From: Bacillus pinisoli
GTDB lineage: Bacteria; Bacillota; Bacilli; Bacillales; SA4
Assembly: GCF_023036475.1 (NCBI RefSeq)
Contig: NZ_JAJQKI010000003.1
Span: 62,001 to 126,000, forward strand
Reading direction: 5' to 3'
Length of the DNA: 64,000 bases
Every line of letters begins with the position of its first letter. The stretch's first letter is position 1. The translations under genes were made by a program, and so were the position numbers. Below the pieces are notes generated by a model that had not been told where the DNA came from, did not search any database, and saw only the letters and a program-made list of their open reading frames with translations. Positions 27,968-39,981 of this stretch are shown in pieces.

Positions 27968-28627
27968 TTATTGTAATCCTTGTTCTAATAACCTCTTTCC
28001 GTTTCCTGCCAACAGATGATCTGGTTGGATCTCAAGAGCTTTATTAAACATCTCTAATGATTTAACTTGATCTTCTTTATGTGCATACGCAACGCCTAGA
28101 TTAAAATAGACATCTGCATTTTCAACGTTCATCTCAATTAACTCCTCGAACTGCTTTATGGCTTCATCAATTATTTCTAACTGTGCTAAGCATAGTCCAT
28201 ATTGAAATTTTGCTTCTTCATCGTTACCGTTTAATTCAACTGCACGTTGAAGGTATGGCAAGGCATGTTTGAATAACTCCTGTTGCATATAGGTAATACC
28301 TAACATAAAAAATACATCTGCGTTATCTAAACCTTTTTCAATGGCCATTGAGAAATAATGCACAGCATTTGTATACTCTTCCTGCTCAAAGTAAATGGTG
28401 CCGACACTATAATAGGCAGTTGCCAGTTCCGAGTCAATCTCAATTGCGCGCTTATAAAATGCTAATGCCTTATCAATCTCACCTACAGCTGCCAATAAGT
28501 TCCCAAAATTCACATTCCCAATTGCATCGTTTGGATTCTCTTCAAGAACCTCTGTAAAGACTTTCGCTGCTTCTTCTAACTTTCCTTCTTGCATATATTG
28601 AATACCCAATTTATTTTTATCTGTCAC
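27968..28627 (-). CDS. yrrB: TPR repeat protein YrrB
   Basis: A 219-residue soluble protein of about six tetratricopeptide repeats (for example ATAYYSVGTIYFEQEEYTNA), ending in LLEQGLQ. B. subtilis YrrB has the same structure and lies in the same place between recD2 and mnmA. TPR superhelices bind partner proteins; the partner here is unknown. Confidence 0.93.
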   Translation of the reverse strand: MTDKNKLGIQYMQEGKLEEAAKVFTEVLEENPNDAIGNVNFGNLLAAVGEIDKALAFYKRAIEIDSELATAYYSVGTIYFEQEEYTNAVHYFSMAIEKGLDNADVFFMLGITYMQQELFKHALPYLQRAVELNGNDEEAKFQYGLCLAQLEIIDEAIKQFEELIEMNVENADVYFNLGVAYAHKEDQVKSLEMFNKALEIQPDHLLAGNGKRLLEQGLQ

Positions 28628-28667
28628 AGTACTCTTCCTTTCCTAGTGGATTTTTTCTTATGAAGTA

Positions 28668-28695
28668 AAGAAGACCTCAACCAAAATGGCTGAGG
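28668..28695 (-). terminator. Terminator after mnmA
   Basis: Minus strand CCTCAGCC, loop ATTTT, GGTTGAGG followed by TCTTCTTT, immediately after the mnmA stop. The U-tract is interrupted, so strength is uncertain. Confidence 0.6.
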
Positions 28696-28698
28696 CTT

Positions 28699-30965
<2,267 letters not shown>

Positions 30966-31047
30966 CATACCTTTTACTCCTTTCTCACTTTCTAACGGTA
31001 GGTTCTGTTCTAAAAATGTATACAAAAACAGACTTTAATATTGTTAC

Positions 31048-31464
31048 CTATATATAAAACATGTAAGCATCTTGATCTCCATCAGAATAGCTAGCTAAAT
31101 CTTCTAGGGTAGTGTTATCTAATACCTCTTTTACAGCATCTCTTATTCTGATCCATAATTCTCGCTTTGCTGGTTCTTCTTCATCTAATACTTCAACGGG
31201 GCTAATAGGTCCTTCTAGCACTCGAATAATATCCCCTGCAGTTATAGATGCTGGTTCATTTGCAAGCATATATCCTCCGTAAGCACCTCTAATACTTTTC
31301 ACTAACCCTGCATTTCGTAGTGGTGCAATTAGTTGCTCAAGATAATGCTCTGATAAGTCATGTGCTTGTGCAATTGATTTTAAAGAAATAGGACCTTCAC
31401 CAAATTGTTTGGCAAGCTCAATCATAATGGTTAAGCCATATCTCCCTTTAGTAGATATTTTCAT
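31048..31464 (-). CDS. cymR: Cysteine metabolism repressor CymR (Rrf2 family)
   Basis: Winged-helix Rrf2 regulator (138 aa). With CysK it represses sulfur genes in B. subtilis. MKISTKGRYGLTIMIELAKQ and the wing GLVKSIRGAYGGYML are typical. The protein has no cysteine at all, so it cannot hold the Fe-S cluster of IscR or NsrR, in keeping with CymR. Likely targets in this window are the yrrT-mtnN-mccA-mccB genes. Directly upstream of yrvO. Confidence 0.95.
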   Translation of the reverse strand: MKISTKGRYGLTIMIELAKQFGEGPISLKSIAQAHDLSEHYLEQLIAPLRNAGLVKSIRGAYGGYMLANEPASITAGDIIRVLEGPISPVEVLDEEEPAKRELWIRIRDAVKEVLDNTTLEDLASYSDGDQDAYMFYI

Positions 31465-31506
31465 TCTTTACACTCCTTTATACCCAGTAGGGACCATTCT
31501 CAGTAA

Positions 31507-32187
31507 TTAATTTCCGACTCCAACTTCATGCGCAACAGCAGCATCCAAATAGAGTGGTGCCAATACTTTATTCACAAGCTTTTCACATTGTGGGAGCGTA
31601 TAGCCTACAATTGGCCCTATTGAAAAACAAAAAATAATCGTCCCAACAAACACAGGTCCATCTAAAAGAAATCCTAATGATAAAACAACGACTTCAATCG
31701 ACCCACGAATATATTGAACCTTCCAGCCTGTTTTTTGTGTCAGCACAAGCATTAAAGAATCACGAGGACCTGCTCCACATTTTGCTGATATATATAAGCC
31801 AATACCATAACCAATAACTATAATCCCTATTACTAGCATCATAATTTGCTCAAGCAAGCTATCTGGTGTTTTCAGAAATGGAATCATCATTATAAGATCA
31901 ATAAAAATACCAACTAATAACATGTTTAAAAATGCGCCAAGCTGCGGCCATGCTTTTGATAAGAGACTGGCAAGTAACAGAATAAAAAATCCGGCGATAA
32001 TGGACCATGTTCCGATACTCAATCCAAATTGCTTATATAGACCAATATGAAAAACGTCCCATGGCGCGCTGCCAATGTCTGCTTTAATCATTAACACGAT
32101 TCCAAATGACATCACTAACAGTCCAAATAAAAAAACCATCCATTTCAAGGAGCCACGAATCATGCGGTTGAACTTCCCCTGCTTCAA
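31507..32187 (-). CDS. YczE/YitT-like membrane protein
   Basis: A 226-residue protein with about five membrane helices. GIVLMIKADIGSAPWDVFHIGL and GLYISAKCGAGPRDSLML are the paired motifs of the YczE family (Gly-Xaa-Gly-Pro-Arg-Asp). Function unknown; B. subtilis YczE is linked to surfactin production indirectly. The start is uncertain: TTG at 32187 with AAGGTAG, or ATG eight codons later. Inserted between cymR and rarA relative to the B. subtilis order. Confidence 0.8.
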   Translation of the reverse strand: MKQGKFNRMIRGSLKWMVFLFGLLVMSFGIVLMIKADIGSAPWDVFHIGLYKQFGLSIGTWSIIAGFFILLLASLLSKAWPQLGAFLNMLLVGIFIDLIMMIPFLKTPDSLLEQIMMLVIGIIVIGYGIGLYISAKCGAGPRDSLMLVLTQKTGWKVQYIRGSIEVVVLSLGFLLDGPVFVGTIIFCFSIGPIVGYTLPQCEKLVNKVLAPLYLDAAVAHEVGVGN

Positions 32188-32437
32188 ACTAGTCTACCTT
32201 CTCTCATCTCACATTGTTGTTTTCACTCTGTATCTTTGATGCTTTTTTAAAGTCTCTTTTTCGTATCTTTGGGCACATTGTACAATGTGAAAAATAACAA
32301 AAAGAGCCTTAATCAAATATAAGCATTATAGCACACTTCATTATGGAATACATGAATCTGAATTAAAAACATGTATGGGAAAAGGTTGAGTCCTTTAAGA
32401 ATTAATTTACAGTTTTATTCGTAAACTTCCCTTCCGT

Positions 32438-33721
32438 TTATTTATCTTTAAATTCCTTCAATTTCTTATGAATCCCCGCTAGTCTCTTTTCTTCCCCAGC
32501 CTCTTTTGGTACATAGTATTGGGTACCAAGTAATTCTTTCGGTAGATAATCCTGCTTTACCCAACCTCCAAAGGTACCAATGGGATAATCATGGGGATAT
32601 TTATATCCTACATGTCCAAGTGCTTCTGCACCGGCATAGTGAGCATCACGTAAATGTTTAGGAATTTCTCCTACTCTTCCACTTCTAATGTCGGCAATCG
32701 CTTTATCCAATGCCGAATAAGCTGAATTTGACTTAGAAGATAAACACATTTCTACGACTGCTACAGATAAGGGAATTCTAGCTTCAGGTAGACCCAGTCT
32801 TTCACTTGAAAGGACAGCAGCCAATACATTATTTCCTACAGTAGGATTTGCCAATCCAATATCCTCATAGGCAATGACTAGCAATCTACGATTCAACGCA
32901 ACAAGATCTCCTGTCTCTAACAGATGGCCAAGGTAATACAGGGCTGCATCAACATCACTTCCTCGAATACTTTTCTGTAAACTAGATAAGAGATTATAAA
33001 AATGAGACCCTTTCTTATCTCCATATACTCCTACATTTTCAATTAAATCATCTATCACTTCGTCTTTTACACTATAATTACCATTTCCCGACTTAGAAGA
33101 ATAAACAATGGATTCTAGCAGAGTTAAGGATTTTCTTGCATCACCATTTGCGCCAGAGGCAATCTTGTGTAACTGGTGTTCTGATATTTCTATAGGCAGT
33201 TTACCAAGCCCCTTTTTTTCATCCTTCAAGGCTCTCTGTAATAATTCTAGCAAATCCATAGGCGTCAGACGTTGTAATTGTTTTATTTGTCCACACCGAC
33301 TACGAATGGCGGGATTTACATCGTGAAAGGGGTTTTCAGTTGTAGCACCAATTAATATGATATCTCCACGTTCAACATGTGGAAGCAGATAATCCTGCTG
33401 CGCTTTATTAAAACGATGAATCTCATCTAAAAACAAGAGTACTTGGCCTGTTAATCTTGTCTCCTCGACAACAGCTTCTATATCTTTTTTACCAGCTGTC
33501 GTTGCATTTAATGCAATATAAGGAAGTTTCGTTGTCCCTGCTATGGCATTCGCTATCGACGTCTTCCCTATCCCAGGCTCACCATATAGCAACATGGAAG
33601 GTACGTGACCATTTTTTATCATTTTATATAAACTAGTAGATGGACCGATTATTTTTTTTTGCCCCACGATCTCATCTATAGTAGTAGGTCTCATTCTATA
33701 CGCTAGTGGCTCAAAGCTCAT
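32438..33721 (-). CDS. rarA: Replication-associated recombination protein A
   Basis: AAA+ ATPase (427 aa) of the MgsA/RarA/WRNIP1 family, which acts at stalled replication forks. Walker A GEPGIGKTSIANA, Walker B LLFLDEIHRF, sensor 1 LIGATTENPF and the C-terminal tetramerisation region (RRLLVIAYEDIGLANP) are all visible. GAGGCATTTGAA precedes the ATG. Confidence 0.96.
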   Translation of the reverse strand: MSFEPLAYRMRPTTIDEIVGQKKIIGPSTSLYKMIKNGHVPSMLLYGEPGIGKTSIANAIAGTTKLPYIALNATTAGKKDIEAVVEETRLTGQVLLFLDEIHRFNKAQQDYLLPHVERGDIILIGATTENPFHDVNPAIRSRCGQIKQLQRLTPMDLLELLQRALKDEKKGLGKLPIEISEHQLHKIASGANGDARKSLTLLESIVYSSKSGNGNYSVKDEVIDDLIENVGVYGDKKGSHFYNLLSSLQKSIRGSDVDAALYYLGHLLETGDLVALNRRLLVIAYEDIGLANPTVGNNVLAAVLSSERLGLPEARIPLSVAVVEMCLSSKSNSAYSALDKAIADIRSGRVGEIPKHLRDAHYAGAEALGHVGYKYPHDYPIGTFGGWVKQDYLPKELLGTQYYVPKEAGEEKRLAGIHKKLKEFKDK

Positions 33722-34003
33722 TTCAAATGCCTCCTGTCCTAACTCTATTATATATGGAAAAAATACGTGTTGCCAAAAATCCTACTTCTATTGTTTATCC
33801 CAGCCTATCAATTTAGCTTAGACTCCCTTTAAAGGGTAGTTTATTTAAGAGCAATCTATGAAAATGTAGCTACCAGTTTGTATCCTTTTTCACGCATATA
33901 TGGCTTGTTTATGTAATGAAAACTATTAAAACGTATAAAATCCTATTCTTCTGTAAATGCTAGATAAAAATAGTACCCTACGAAACGATAGGAGTTGATA
34001 CAC

Positions 34004-34813
34004 ATGAAAGTAAGATCAGATGCATGGTCACATGAAGATGATTTATTATTAGCAGAAACGGTACTTCGCTATATTCGTGAAGGAGGTACACAGCTACAAG
34101 CATTTGAAGAAGTAGGAGATAAATTAAATCGTACTTCGGCCGCATGTGGTTTCAGATGGAATGCAGAAGTAAGAAAACAATATGATCAGGCAATTTCTAT
34201 TGCAAAGAAACAAAGAAAAGAAAGAAAACGCGCATTAGCCAATGCTACACCTGCTTCAAAATCTTCAAACTCAAGTCTTCCTACAAGAAACAATGTACCA
34301 ATGGAGGAAACCAAGCAGACTGTACCTGCTTATCAAGTTAAAACAGTTGAAGAATCCAGACCAACTGTACCTGCCTATCAAGTTGAAGCAACCGAAGTCT
34401 CTAGACAAGCTAGTGCTTCTGCGTATCAAGTCGAAGCAGCTGCAGAGATTACACCTGTAATGGCACCTAGAAATGGAGGAACAGTAGGTTCTAATAATCT
34501 AAATCTATCAATTGATGATGTGATAAGATTTTTAACAAAGCTTAAGCTAGAAGGATCACAAAGTTCACAAGCAAGGCTTGAAAATGAGAGATTACGCTCG
34601 GAAAATAATGATTTAAAACGTAAAAACGAAGAATTAGAGCGAAAAGTTCAGAAACTATCTGAACAACATGCAACTATTCAAGAGGATTATCAAGCGCTCG
34701 TCCAAATTATGGATCGAGCTCGTAGAATGGTAATGTTTGATGATACTGAGGAGCGTACATCTCCTGTATTTAGAATGGACAAGAATGGAAATTTAGAACA
34801 AGTAGCAAAATAA
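34004..34813 (+). CDS. RsfA family sporulation transcriptional regulator
   Basis: A 269-residue protein with an N-terminal Myb/SANT-like DNA-binding domain (RSDAWSHEDDLLLAETVLRY and AACGFRWNAEVRKQY), a proline- and threonine-rich linker with three PAYQV/SAYQV repeats (about residues 103-145), and a C-terminal coiled coil (about 185-235). RsfA in B. subtilis is a forespore regulator under SigF and SigG. A GTATA-like -35 lies upstream near 33933 but its -10 is poor. Start supported by GGAG nine bases before the ATG. Confidence 0.85.
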   Translation: MKVRSDAWSHEDDLLLAETVLRYIREGGTQLQAFEEVGDKLNRTSAACGFRWNAEVRKQYDQAISIAKKQRKERKRALANATPASKSSNSSLPTRNNVPMEETKQTVPAYQVKTVEESRPTVPAYQVEATEVSRQASASAYQVEAAAEITPVMAPRNGGTVGSNNLNLSIDDVIRFLTKLKLEGSQSSQARLENERLRSENNDLKRKNEELERKVQKLSEQHATIQEDYQALVQIMDRARRMVMFDDTEERTSPVFRMDKNGNLEQVAK

Positions 34814-34815
34814 TG

Positions 34816-34860
34816 AATCGCTGAGTATGGGAGTTGGTAGCCATACTTAGCGATTTTTTT
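34816..34860 (+). terminator. Terminator of the rsfA-like gene
   Basis: AATCGCTGAGTATGG and CCATACTTAGCGATT arms (one mismatch) with a seven-T run. Confidence 0.9.
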
Positions 34861-34875
34861 ATGATTGCAGTAGAA

Positions 34876-34970
34876 TTGCACAGTAAATAGAGAAAATCGC
34901 ACAGTAATCTAGGATAATTGCACACAAAATCCTGAGAATTGCACAGAAACCTAAGATAATTGCACAAAAC
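34876..34970. repeat. Five-copy array with exact 21-bp period
   Basis: The core TTGCACA (once TCGCACA) starts at 34876, 34897, 34918, 34939 and 34960, exactly 21 bp apart. The 14 bases between cores vary. It occupies the space between two convergent terminators. Confidence 0.88.
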
Positions 34971-34975
34971 TTTCA

Positions 34976-35020
34976 AAGTGAAAAGCGATCAACCAATGTT
35001 GATCGCCAGCTTTCACTTTA
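34976..35020 (-). terminator. Terminator of tcdA
   Basis: Minus strand GCGATCAAC, ATTG, GTTGATCGC followed by TTTTCACTTT, within a longer outer pairing (AAAGTGAAAGC / GCTTTTCACTTT). Confidence 0.8.
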
Positions 35021-35779
35021 ATCTTGTACACGACTTACCTTAATATCCTTCGTAATCTCAGTAATGACATGTCCAGCCATGATGAGGCCCGCTACTGATG
35101 GTACAAAGGCATTTGAGGAAGGTGGCATCTTTGCCTTACGAATTTTCGCTCCTTCAGGGGCAATTTCTTTTCGGATGTCCTCACGAATGACGATTGGACT
35201 CTCATCCGAAAATACAACTTTAATACCTTTCACAATTCTTTCTTTTCTAAGCTTCGTTCTAATTACTTTTGCCATTGGATCTGTATGAGTTTTGGAGATA
35301 TCTGCTACTTTAAAGCGAGTAGGATCTGTTTTATTAGCCGCTCCCATACTAGAGATAATCTTAATATTTCGCTTAAGGCATTCTTTCATTAAATGGATCT
35401 TATAAGAAATCGTGTCAGACGCATCAATTACCCAGTCTAATCCATAGCTGAAAAACTGTTCATATGTTTCTTCTGTATAGAACATCTTAAGGGCAATGAC
35501 TTCACATTCTGGGTTAATATCTGCAATACGTGCTTTCATTAAATCAGCTTTCGGCTTACCTACTGTTGATAATAAAGCATGTATTTGACGATTTACATTT
35601 GTGATATCTACATCATCCTTATCTACAAGGATAATTCTTCCGACTCCGGATCTGGCAAGAGCTTCTGCAGCAAAACTTCCGACTCCCCCTACTCCAAGAA
35701 CAGCAACTGTACTATTCTTTAAGAGCTCTAGTCCTTCTTTTCCTAATGCTAGTTCATTTCTGGAAAACTGATGTAACAT
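35018..35779 (-). CDS. tcdA: tRNA threonylcarbamoyladenosine dehydratase
   Basis: E1-like ATPase that cyclises t6A37 to ct6A37 in tRNA. 253 aa from MLHQFSRNELALG, with the nucleotide loop VLGVGGVGSFAAEALARSG and the VDKDDVDITNVNRQ segment. Corresponds to B. subtilis YrvM. The start at 35779 fits homologues although its ribosome site (GTGGTGCAGGT) is poor; the frame runs 30 codons further upstream. Confidence 0.93.
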   Translation of the reverse strand: MLHQFSRNELALGKEGLELLKNSTVAVLGVGGVGSFAAEALARSGVGRIILVDKDDVDITNVNRQIHALLSTVGKPKADLMKARIADINPECEVIALKMFYTEETYEQFFSYGLDWVIDASDTISYKIHLMKECLKRNIKIISSMGAANKTDPTRFKVADISKTHTDPMAKVIRTKLRKERIVKGIKVVFSDESPIVIREDIRKEIAPEGAKIRKAKMPPSSNAFVPSVAGLIMAGHVITEITKDIKVSRVQD

Positions 35780-35921
35780 ACCTGCACCACTTTCTGTATG
35801 ATTTACTATTATGCTTGTTTTTCCCGTTTTTAACGATATCATACTACACTTTAATGTAGAGTATTTCAATAGGATTAACAGATTTCTTCATCGGGAAACA
35901 CTTTTTTTCTAGGAGAAATTT

Positions 35922-35951
35922 AAAAACCCTATGCTACAGAAGCATAGGGTT
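35922..35951 (-). terminator. Terminator of 6S RNA
   Basis: Minus strand AACCCTATGCT, TCTGT, AGCATAGGGTT, then T-run, directly after the 6S RNA. Confidence 0.88.
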
Positions 35952-35964
35952 ACTATGATATGAG

Positions 35965-36156
35965 TTGTAGGAAAGTCCCAATTGTGCCGTCGAGGCCTTC
36001 GTTTTGAACCCGCTCTAGGCAGGTGGGTGCCCTGTTTCAAACGATTGTAAGTCCTCCTGAATGAGGCGTGTACGCTGTCTGAAAACCCGGGCTCCCGTAT
36101 AACTTATTGTTCGGTCAAAACAATAGGTTATACGACAAACACATCAGGACTTTATG
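35965..36156 (-). ncRNA. bsrA: 6S RNA (6S-1 type)
   Basis: RNA that binds the SigA holoenzyme and mimics an open promoter. On the minus strand it starts AAGTCCTGATGTGTTTG, contains the conserved central block GGAGCCCGGGTTTTCAGAC and AGCGTACACGCCT, then GGAGGACTTACAATCG and CAGGGCACCCACC, and ends with GGGACTTTCC that closes on the 5' end. Position between aspS and tcdA equals that of bsrA in B. subtilis. Ends are approximate (about 190 nt). Confidence 0.93.
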
Positions 36157-36163
36157 TAGCATT

Positions 36164-36192
36164 ATCATACCATCTTTTGAAAGCGTTATCAA
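36164..36192 (-). promoter_or_regulatory. SigA promoter of 6S RNA
   Basis: Minus strand TTGATA (36187-36192), 17-bp spacer, TATGAT (36164-36169), placing the start near 36156. Confidence 0.8.
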
Positions 36193-36252
36193 GCTTGTGG
36201 AATAGCCTTTTTCTAAATAATAAAGGAGGACAATTGTCCCCCTAATAACTAA

Positions 36253-38019
36253 CTATTCCTTTACATTTAACTTCAGATGTAAATCGCCAAGCTGAGCTTC
36301 TGAAACCATTCCCGGCGCTTCCATTAACAAGTCACTTGCACTCGCTGTTTTAGGGAAGGCAATGGTATCCCGAAGATTTGTACGCCCCGCTAAAAGCATA
36401 ACTAAACGGTCTAAACCTAAAGCAATTCCGCCATGTGGAGGAGTACCATATTCAAACGCTTCTAATAGGAATCCGAATTGCGCGTTTGCTTCCTCTGAAG
36501 TAAAGCCAAGCGTATCAAACATTTTCTCTTGAATGTCTCTCTCGTAAATTCTTAATGAGCCCCCACCAAGTTCATAACCGTTTAGGACAAGGTCATATGC
36601 TTGAGCACGAACTTCTCCTGGATTGGAAGTTAATTTTTCAAGGTCCTCACGTACTGGCATTGTAAATGGATGATGTGCAGCAAAATATCGATCTGCCTCT
36701 GCATCAAATTCTAGTAGTGGCCAGTCTGTTACCCAAAGGAAATTAAATTGACTTGCGTTAATGAGTTTACGTTCTTTTCCAAGCTTTAAGCGAAGAGCAC
36801 CAAGAGAATCTGCTACTACAGACTTTTGATCAGCTACAAATAGTAACAAATCATTTTCTTCAACTGAAAGTACTTTAGAAATAGTTTGTTGTTCTTCTTC
36901 ATTAAAGAACTTTGAAATAGGTCCTTTTAAACCGTCAGCTTCAGCTTTTAGCCAAGCAAGACCCTTCGCACCATAACGATTTACATATTCAGTAAGTGCA
37001 TCTATATCTTTTCTAGAGTAATCTGGTGCACCTGCTTTTACATTGATTGCCTTGACCTGGCCACCATTTTCAACAGCTCCACTGAACACCTTAAATCCAG
37101 AATTCTTTACAAGCTCTGAAACATCAATTAATTCCATTCCGAATCTAGTATCAGGTTTGTCAGATCCATAACGGCTCATCGCCTCTTGATAAGGCATTCT
37201 TGGGAATGGAGTTGTTATATCCATATCTTTTGCTTCTTTTAGTACCTGTTTCATCATATTTTCAGTCATGGAGATAATGTCTTCCTGTGTCATAAAGGAA
37301 GTCTCAATGTCAATCTGAGTAAACTCAGGCTGTCTGTCAGCACGAAGGTCCTCATCACGGAAGCAACGTGCAATTTGATAATAACGTTCAAAACCACCAA
37401 CCATTAATAGTTGCTTAAAGATTTGTGGGGATTGTGGTAAAGCATAAAACTCTCCTGGATGCACACGACTTGGAACTAAATAATCTCTTGCTCCCTCTGG
37501 CGTACTCTTCGTTAAGATTGGCGTTTCTACCTCTATGAAGTTCTCAGTATCTAAATAATTTCTCATTGCTTTTGTAACACGATGTCGTAGTTTGAACGTT
37601 TCAAGCATAACCGGTCTTCTTAAATCTAAGTAGCGATATCGTAAACGAACTTCTTCTGCTGCATCTGTTTGATCAGAGATTGTAAAAGGAGGCGTTTTAG
37701 CTGCATTTAATACTTCGATCGTCTCGGCACTTACTTCTATCTTTCCTGTAACTAAGTTAGGATTAATCGTTTGTTGAGATCTTTCAACGACTTTACCGGT
37801 TACAGCAATGACATATTCATTTCGAACTCCCTCTGCCTTTTTAAGAGCATCCTCTGACAACTCTGGATTAAACACAATTTGAACCAAGCCAGAACGGTCT
37901 CTTAAGTCAATAAAGATAAGTCCACCTAAATCACGTCTTTTTTGAATCCAGCCCTTTAATTGAACTGTTTGACCAACAAATTCTTCTGTTACTTCTCCAC
38001 AATAGTGAGATCTTTCCAT
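36253..38019 (-). CDS. aspS: Aspartate-tRNA ligase
   Basis: Class IIb synthetase, 588 aa: N-terminal OB anticodon-binding domain ([20 protein letters not shown]), class II motif 2 [17 protein letters not shown], a bacterial GAD insertion, and motif 3 [13 protein letters not shown]. Length is usual. It starts 17 bases after hisS and shares the hisS promoter and T-box leader. Confidence 0.98.
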   Translation of the reverse strand: MERSHYCGEVTEEFVGQTVQLKGWIQKRRDLGGLIFIDLRDRSGLVQIVFNPELSEDALKKAEGVRNEYVIAVTGKVVERSQQTINPNLVTGKIEVSAETIEVLNAAKTPPFTISDQTDAAEEVRLRYRYLDLRRPVMLETFKLRHRVTKAMRNYLDTENFIEVETPILTKSTPEGARDYLVPSRVHPGEFYALPQSPQIFKQLLMVGGFERYYQIARCFRDEDLRADRQPEFTQIDIETSFMTQEDIISMTENMMKQVLKEAKDMDITTPFPRMPYQEAMSRYGSDKPDTRFGMELIDVSELVKNSGFKVFSGAVENGGQVKAINVKAGAPDYSRKDIDALTEYVNRYGAKGLAWLKAEADGLKGPISKFFNEEEQQTISKVLSVEENDLLLFVADQKSVVADSLGALRLKLGKERKLINASQFNFLWVTDWPLLEFDAEADRYFAAHHPFTMPVREDLEKLTSNPGEVRAQAYDLVLNGYELGGGSLRIYERDIQEKMFDTLGFTSEEANAQFGFLLEAFEYGTPPHGGIALGLDRLVMLLAGRTNLRDTIAFPKTASASDLLMEAPGMVSEAQLGDLHLKLNVKE

Positions 38020-38036
38020 TGTATATTCTCCTCCTT

Positions 38037-39311
38037 TTACCTGTCTCTGTTTTCCATTAGGTAACTTGCAATGCTGTCTAGTGCGACCTCTTCTTGTGTA
38101 CCTGTTTGTAAATTTTTAATAGAGGCTACTTTTCTTTCTAATTCATCATCGCCAAGAATGACAACAAATTTTGCTTCAAGGCGGTCCGCTGCTTTAAACT
38201 GTGCCTTAACTTTTTTATCTAAGTAGTCTTTTTCAACGGTTATATTTGATTTTCTAAGTTCATTTACTAGTGTGACAGACGCGTCCTTCGCTTCTTCTCC
38301 AAGCGCTACAACATAGCAATCAATTCCTTTTCCAAGTGGAAGTTCAATGCCCTCTGCCGCTAACGCTAATAGTAATCGCTCTATACTTAACGCAAAGCCA
38401 ATACCAGGTGTCTCCGGACCTCCGATTTCCTGTGCCAAACCGTTGTAACGTCCGCCACCCATTAAGGTAGTAATAGCTCCAAAGCCTTCAGCATCACTCA
38501 TAATTTCAAAAGCAGTGTGATTATAGTAATCTAAACCACGAACTAAACGAGAATCGACCTCAAACTCAATCCCCATACTCTGTAAGTAACGCTGCACTTT
38601 TTGGAAATAGTGAGCAGATTCCTCATTAAGATAATCTAAAATTGATGGTGCTGTTTCCATTAGTGGATGTTCACGATCTTTCTTGCAGTCCAATATACGA
38701 AGCGGATTGGTCTCTAGACGCTTTTGGCAATCTGAGCAAAACTCTTCAATATGTGGAGCAAAATGATCAGTCAGTGCTGTTCTGTGGGAAATTCTGCTCT
38801 CCTGATCACCTAAACTATTAATGATTAGCTTTAATTTCTGTAATCCTAATCCTTTATACATTTCCATCGCTAAGGAAATAACTTCTGCATCAATCGCAGG
38901 ATCTGCACTACCTAACGCTTCAATTCCGAATTGAACAAATTGACGGTAACGACCTGACTGAGGTCTTTCATAGCGAAACATTGGGCCAATATAATAAAGT
39001 TTAGTTGGTTGATCTGGAAGACCATACATCTTATGCTCCACATAGGCACGAACAGTCGACGCCGTTCCTTCAGGGCGAAGAGTAATACTTCTATCTCCTC
39101 GATCCGTAAAGGTATACATCTCTTTTTGAACGATATCCGTCGTATCCCCAACACTTCTTAAAAACAATTCTGTATGTTCAAAAATAGGTGTACGAATTTC
39201 CTTATAATTAAATCTCTTACAAAGCTCTCTAGCTTTTTCTTCAATATATTGCCAGCGTTCGACCTCTCCAGGCAAAATATCCTGCGTTCCCCTTGGAATT
39301 TGAATTGACAT
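38037..39311 (-). CDS. hisS: Histidine-tRNA ligase
   Basis: Class II synthetase, 424 aa: [16 protein letters not shown] start, motif 2 [18 protein letters not shown], the histidine loop [12 protein letters not shown], motif 3 near [13 protein letters not shown], and a C-terminal anticodon-binding domain. First gene of hisS-aspS, preceded by a T-box leader of about 450 nt. Confidence 0.98.
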   Translation of the reverse strand: MSIQIPRGTQDILPGEVERWQYIEEKARELCKRFNYKEIRTPIFEHTELFLRSVGDTTDIVQKEMYTFTDRGDRSITLRPEGTASTVRAYVEHKMYGLPDQPTKLYYIGPMFRYERPQSGRYRQFVQFGIEALGSADPAIDAEVISLAMEMYKGLGLQKLKLIINSLGDQESRISHRTALTDHFAPHIEEFCSDCQKRLETNPLRILDCKKDREHPLMETAPSILDYLNEESAHYFQKVQRYLQSMGIEFEVDSRLVRGLDYYNHTAFEIMSDAEGFGAITTLMGGGRYNGLAQEIGGPETPGIGFALSIERLLLALAAEGIELPLGKGIDCYVVALGEEAKDASVTLVNELRKSNITVEKDYLDKKVKAQFKAADRLEAKFVVILGDDELERKVASIKNLQTGTQEEVALDSIASYLMENRDR

Positions 39312-39412
39312 ATTAGTTCCTCCTTAAGCACAGTCGCTCCTGTTGTCTCCTATAATTTTTCAATTGAGAGCTTGTTTGCACTATGTTACTTATCAACAAC
39401 AGCTGTAAAAAC

Positions 39413-39720
39413 AAAAAAGCCCCCGTCTCTACTTCATCAAGAAGTAGGGACGAGAGCTATTATTCCCGTGGTGCCACCCTAATTGAAGCTGTGACTACTT
39501 GATATAGTCAACAAACTTCCACTTTTGACAGTTAACGCCTGTCACGTCCGACTTCTACTTAGTTTCGTACCTTTCGAAGTGGAACCTCCTGAGTGTCTTT
39601 CATTAAGTCAGCTTGTAAGAATGTTCACAGCCTAGACATTCCCTCTCTGTGCAAGTGGATCTTAATTACTTTTCTCCATTAACGGTTCTATCCTATATGG
39701 TTCTTATTTACATACTTAGT
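39413..39720 (-). promoter_or_regulatory. T-box leader of hisS-aspS
   Basis: The T-box AGGGTGGCACCACGGG is at 39465-39480 on the minus strand; the terminator (CTCTCGTCCCTACTTC ... GAAGTAGAGACGGGGG plus T-run) follows. The base of stem I is formed by ATTAAG and CTTAAT. A GAC (Asp) triplet at 39607-39609 beside that stem is a candidate specifier; I could not fold the loop with confidence, so Asp rather than His is tentative. Confidence 0.9.
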
Positions 39721-39771
39721 TACAAGAAAGCAACAAGTAATAAAAAACAACTATATTAATAATTGTTATTT

Positions 39772-39800
39772 ATCATACGAATGTTTAAATTGAATGTCAA
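39772..39800 (-). promoter_or_regulatory. SigA promoter of hisS-aspS
   Basis: Minus strand TTGACA (39795-39800), 17-bp spacer, TATGAT (39772-39777), just after the yrzK stop and before the T-box leader. Confidence 0.8.
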
Positions 39801-39807
39801 GAAAATT

Positions 39808-39981
39808 TTATGATCTTCCTAGGTGTTTTTTTAGCTGCTTTACTTCTCGTAATGTTAGCCCAAATTCTGATGCTAATTCCATACTTGGTGTATTATTTTC
39901 CTTCTCAATGAAATCATGAAAATTAACCCCAAATATATGTTGTGTTCCTTTAGCTTGTCCGCCTTTTTCACTGAATCTCAT
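39808..39981 (-). CDS. yrzK: YrzK-like small protein
   Basis: A 57-residue soluble protein beginning MRFSEKGGQAKGTQHIFGVN, with a helix-turn-helix-like C-terminus (SMELASEFGLTLREVKQLKK) reminiscent of sigma-70 region 4. GGAAGAG lies eight bases upstream. Location between hisS and the amidase gene equals B. subtilis yrzK. The role is unknown; DNA binding is only suggested by the helix pattern. Confidence 0.75.
   Translation of the reverse strand: MRFSEKGGQAKGTQHIFGVNFHDFIEKENNTPSMELASEFGLTLREVKQLKKHLGRS

Noticed and set aside
34690-34976. Minus-strand frames over the 21-bp array with a repeating peptide
   Set aside because: The repeated peptide follows from the 21-bp period; no ribosome site, and the frames cross the rsfA-like gene end and its terminator.
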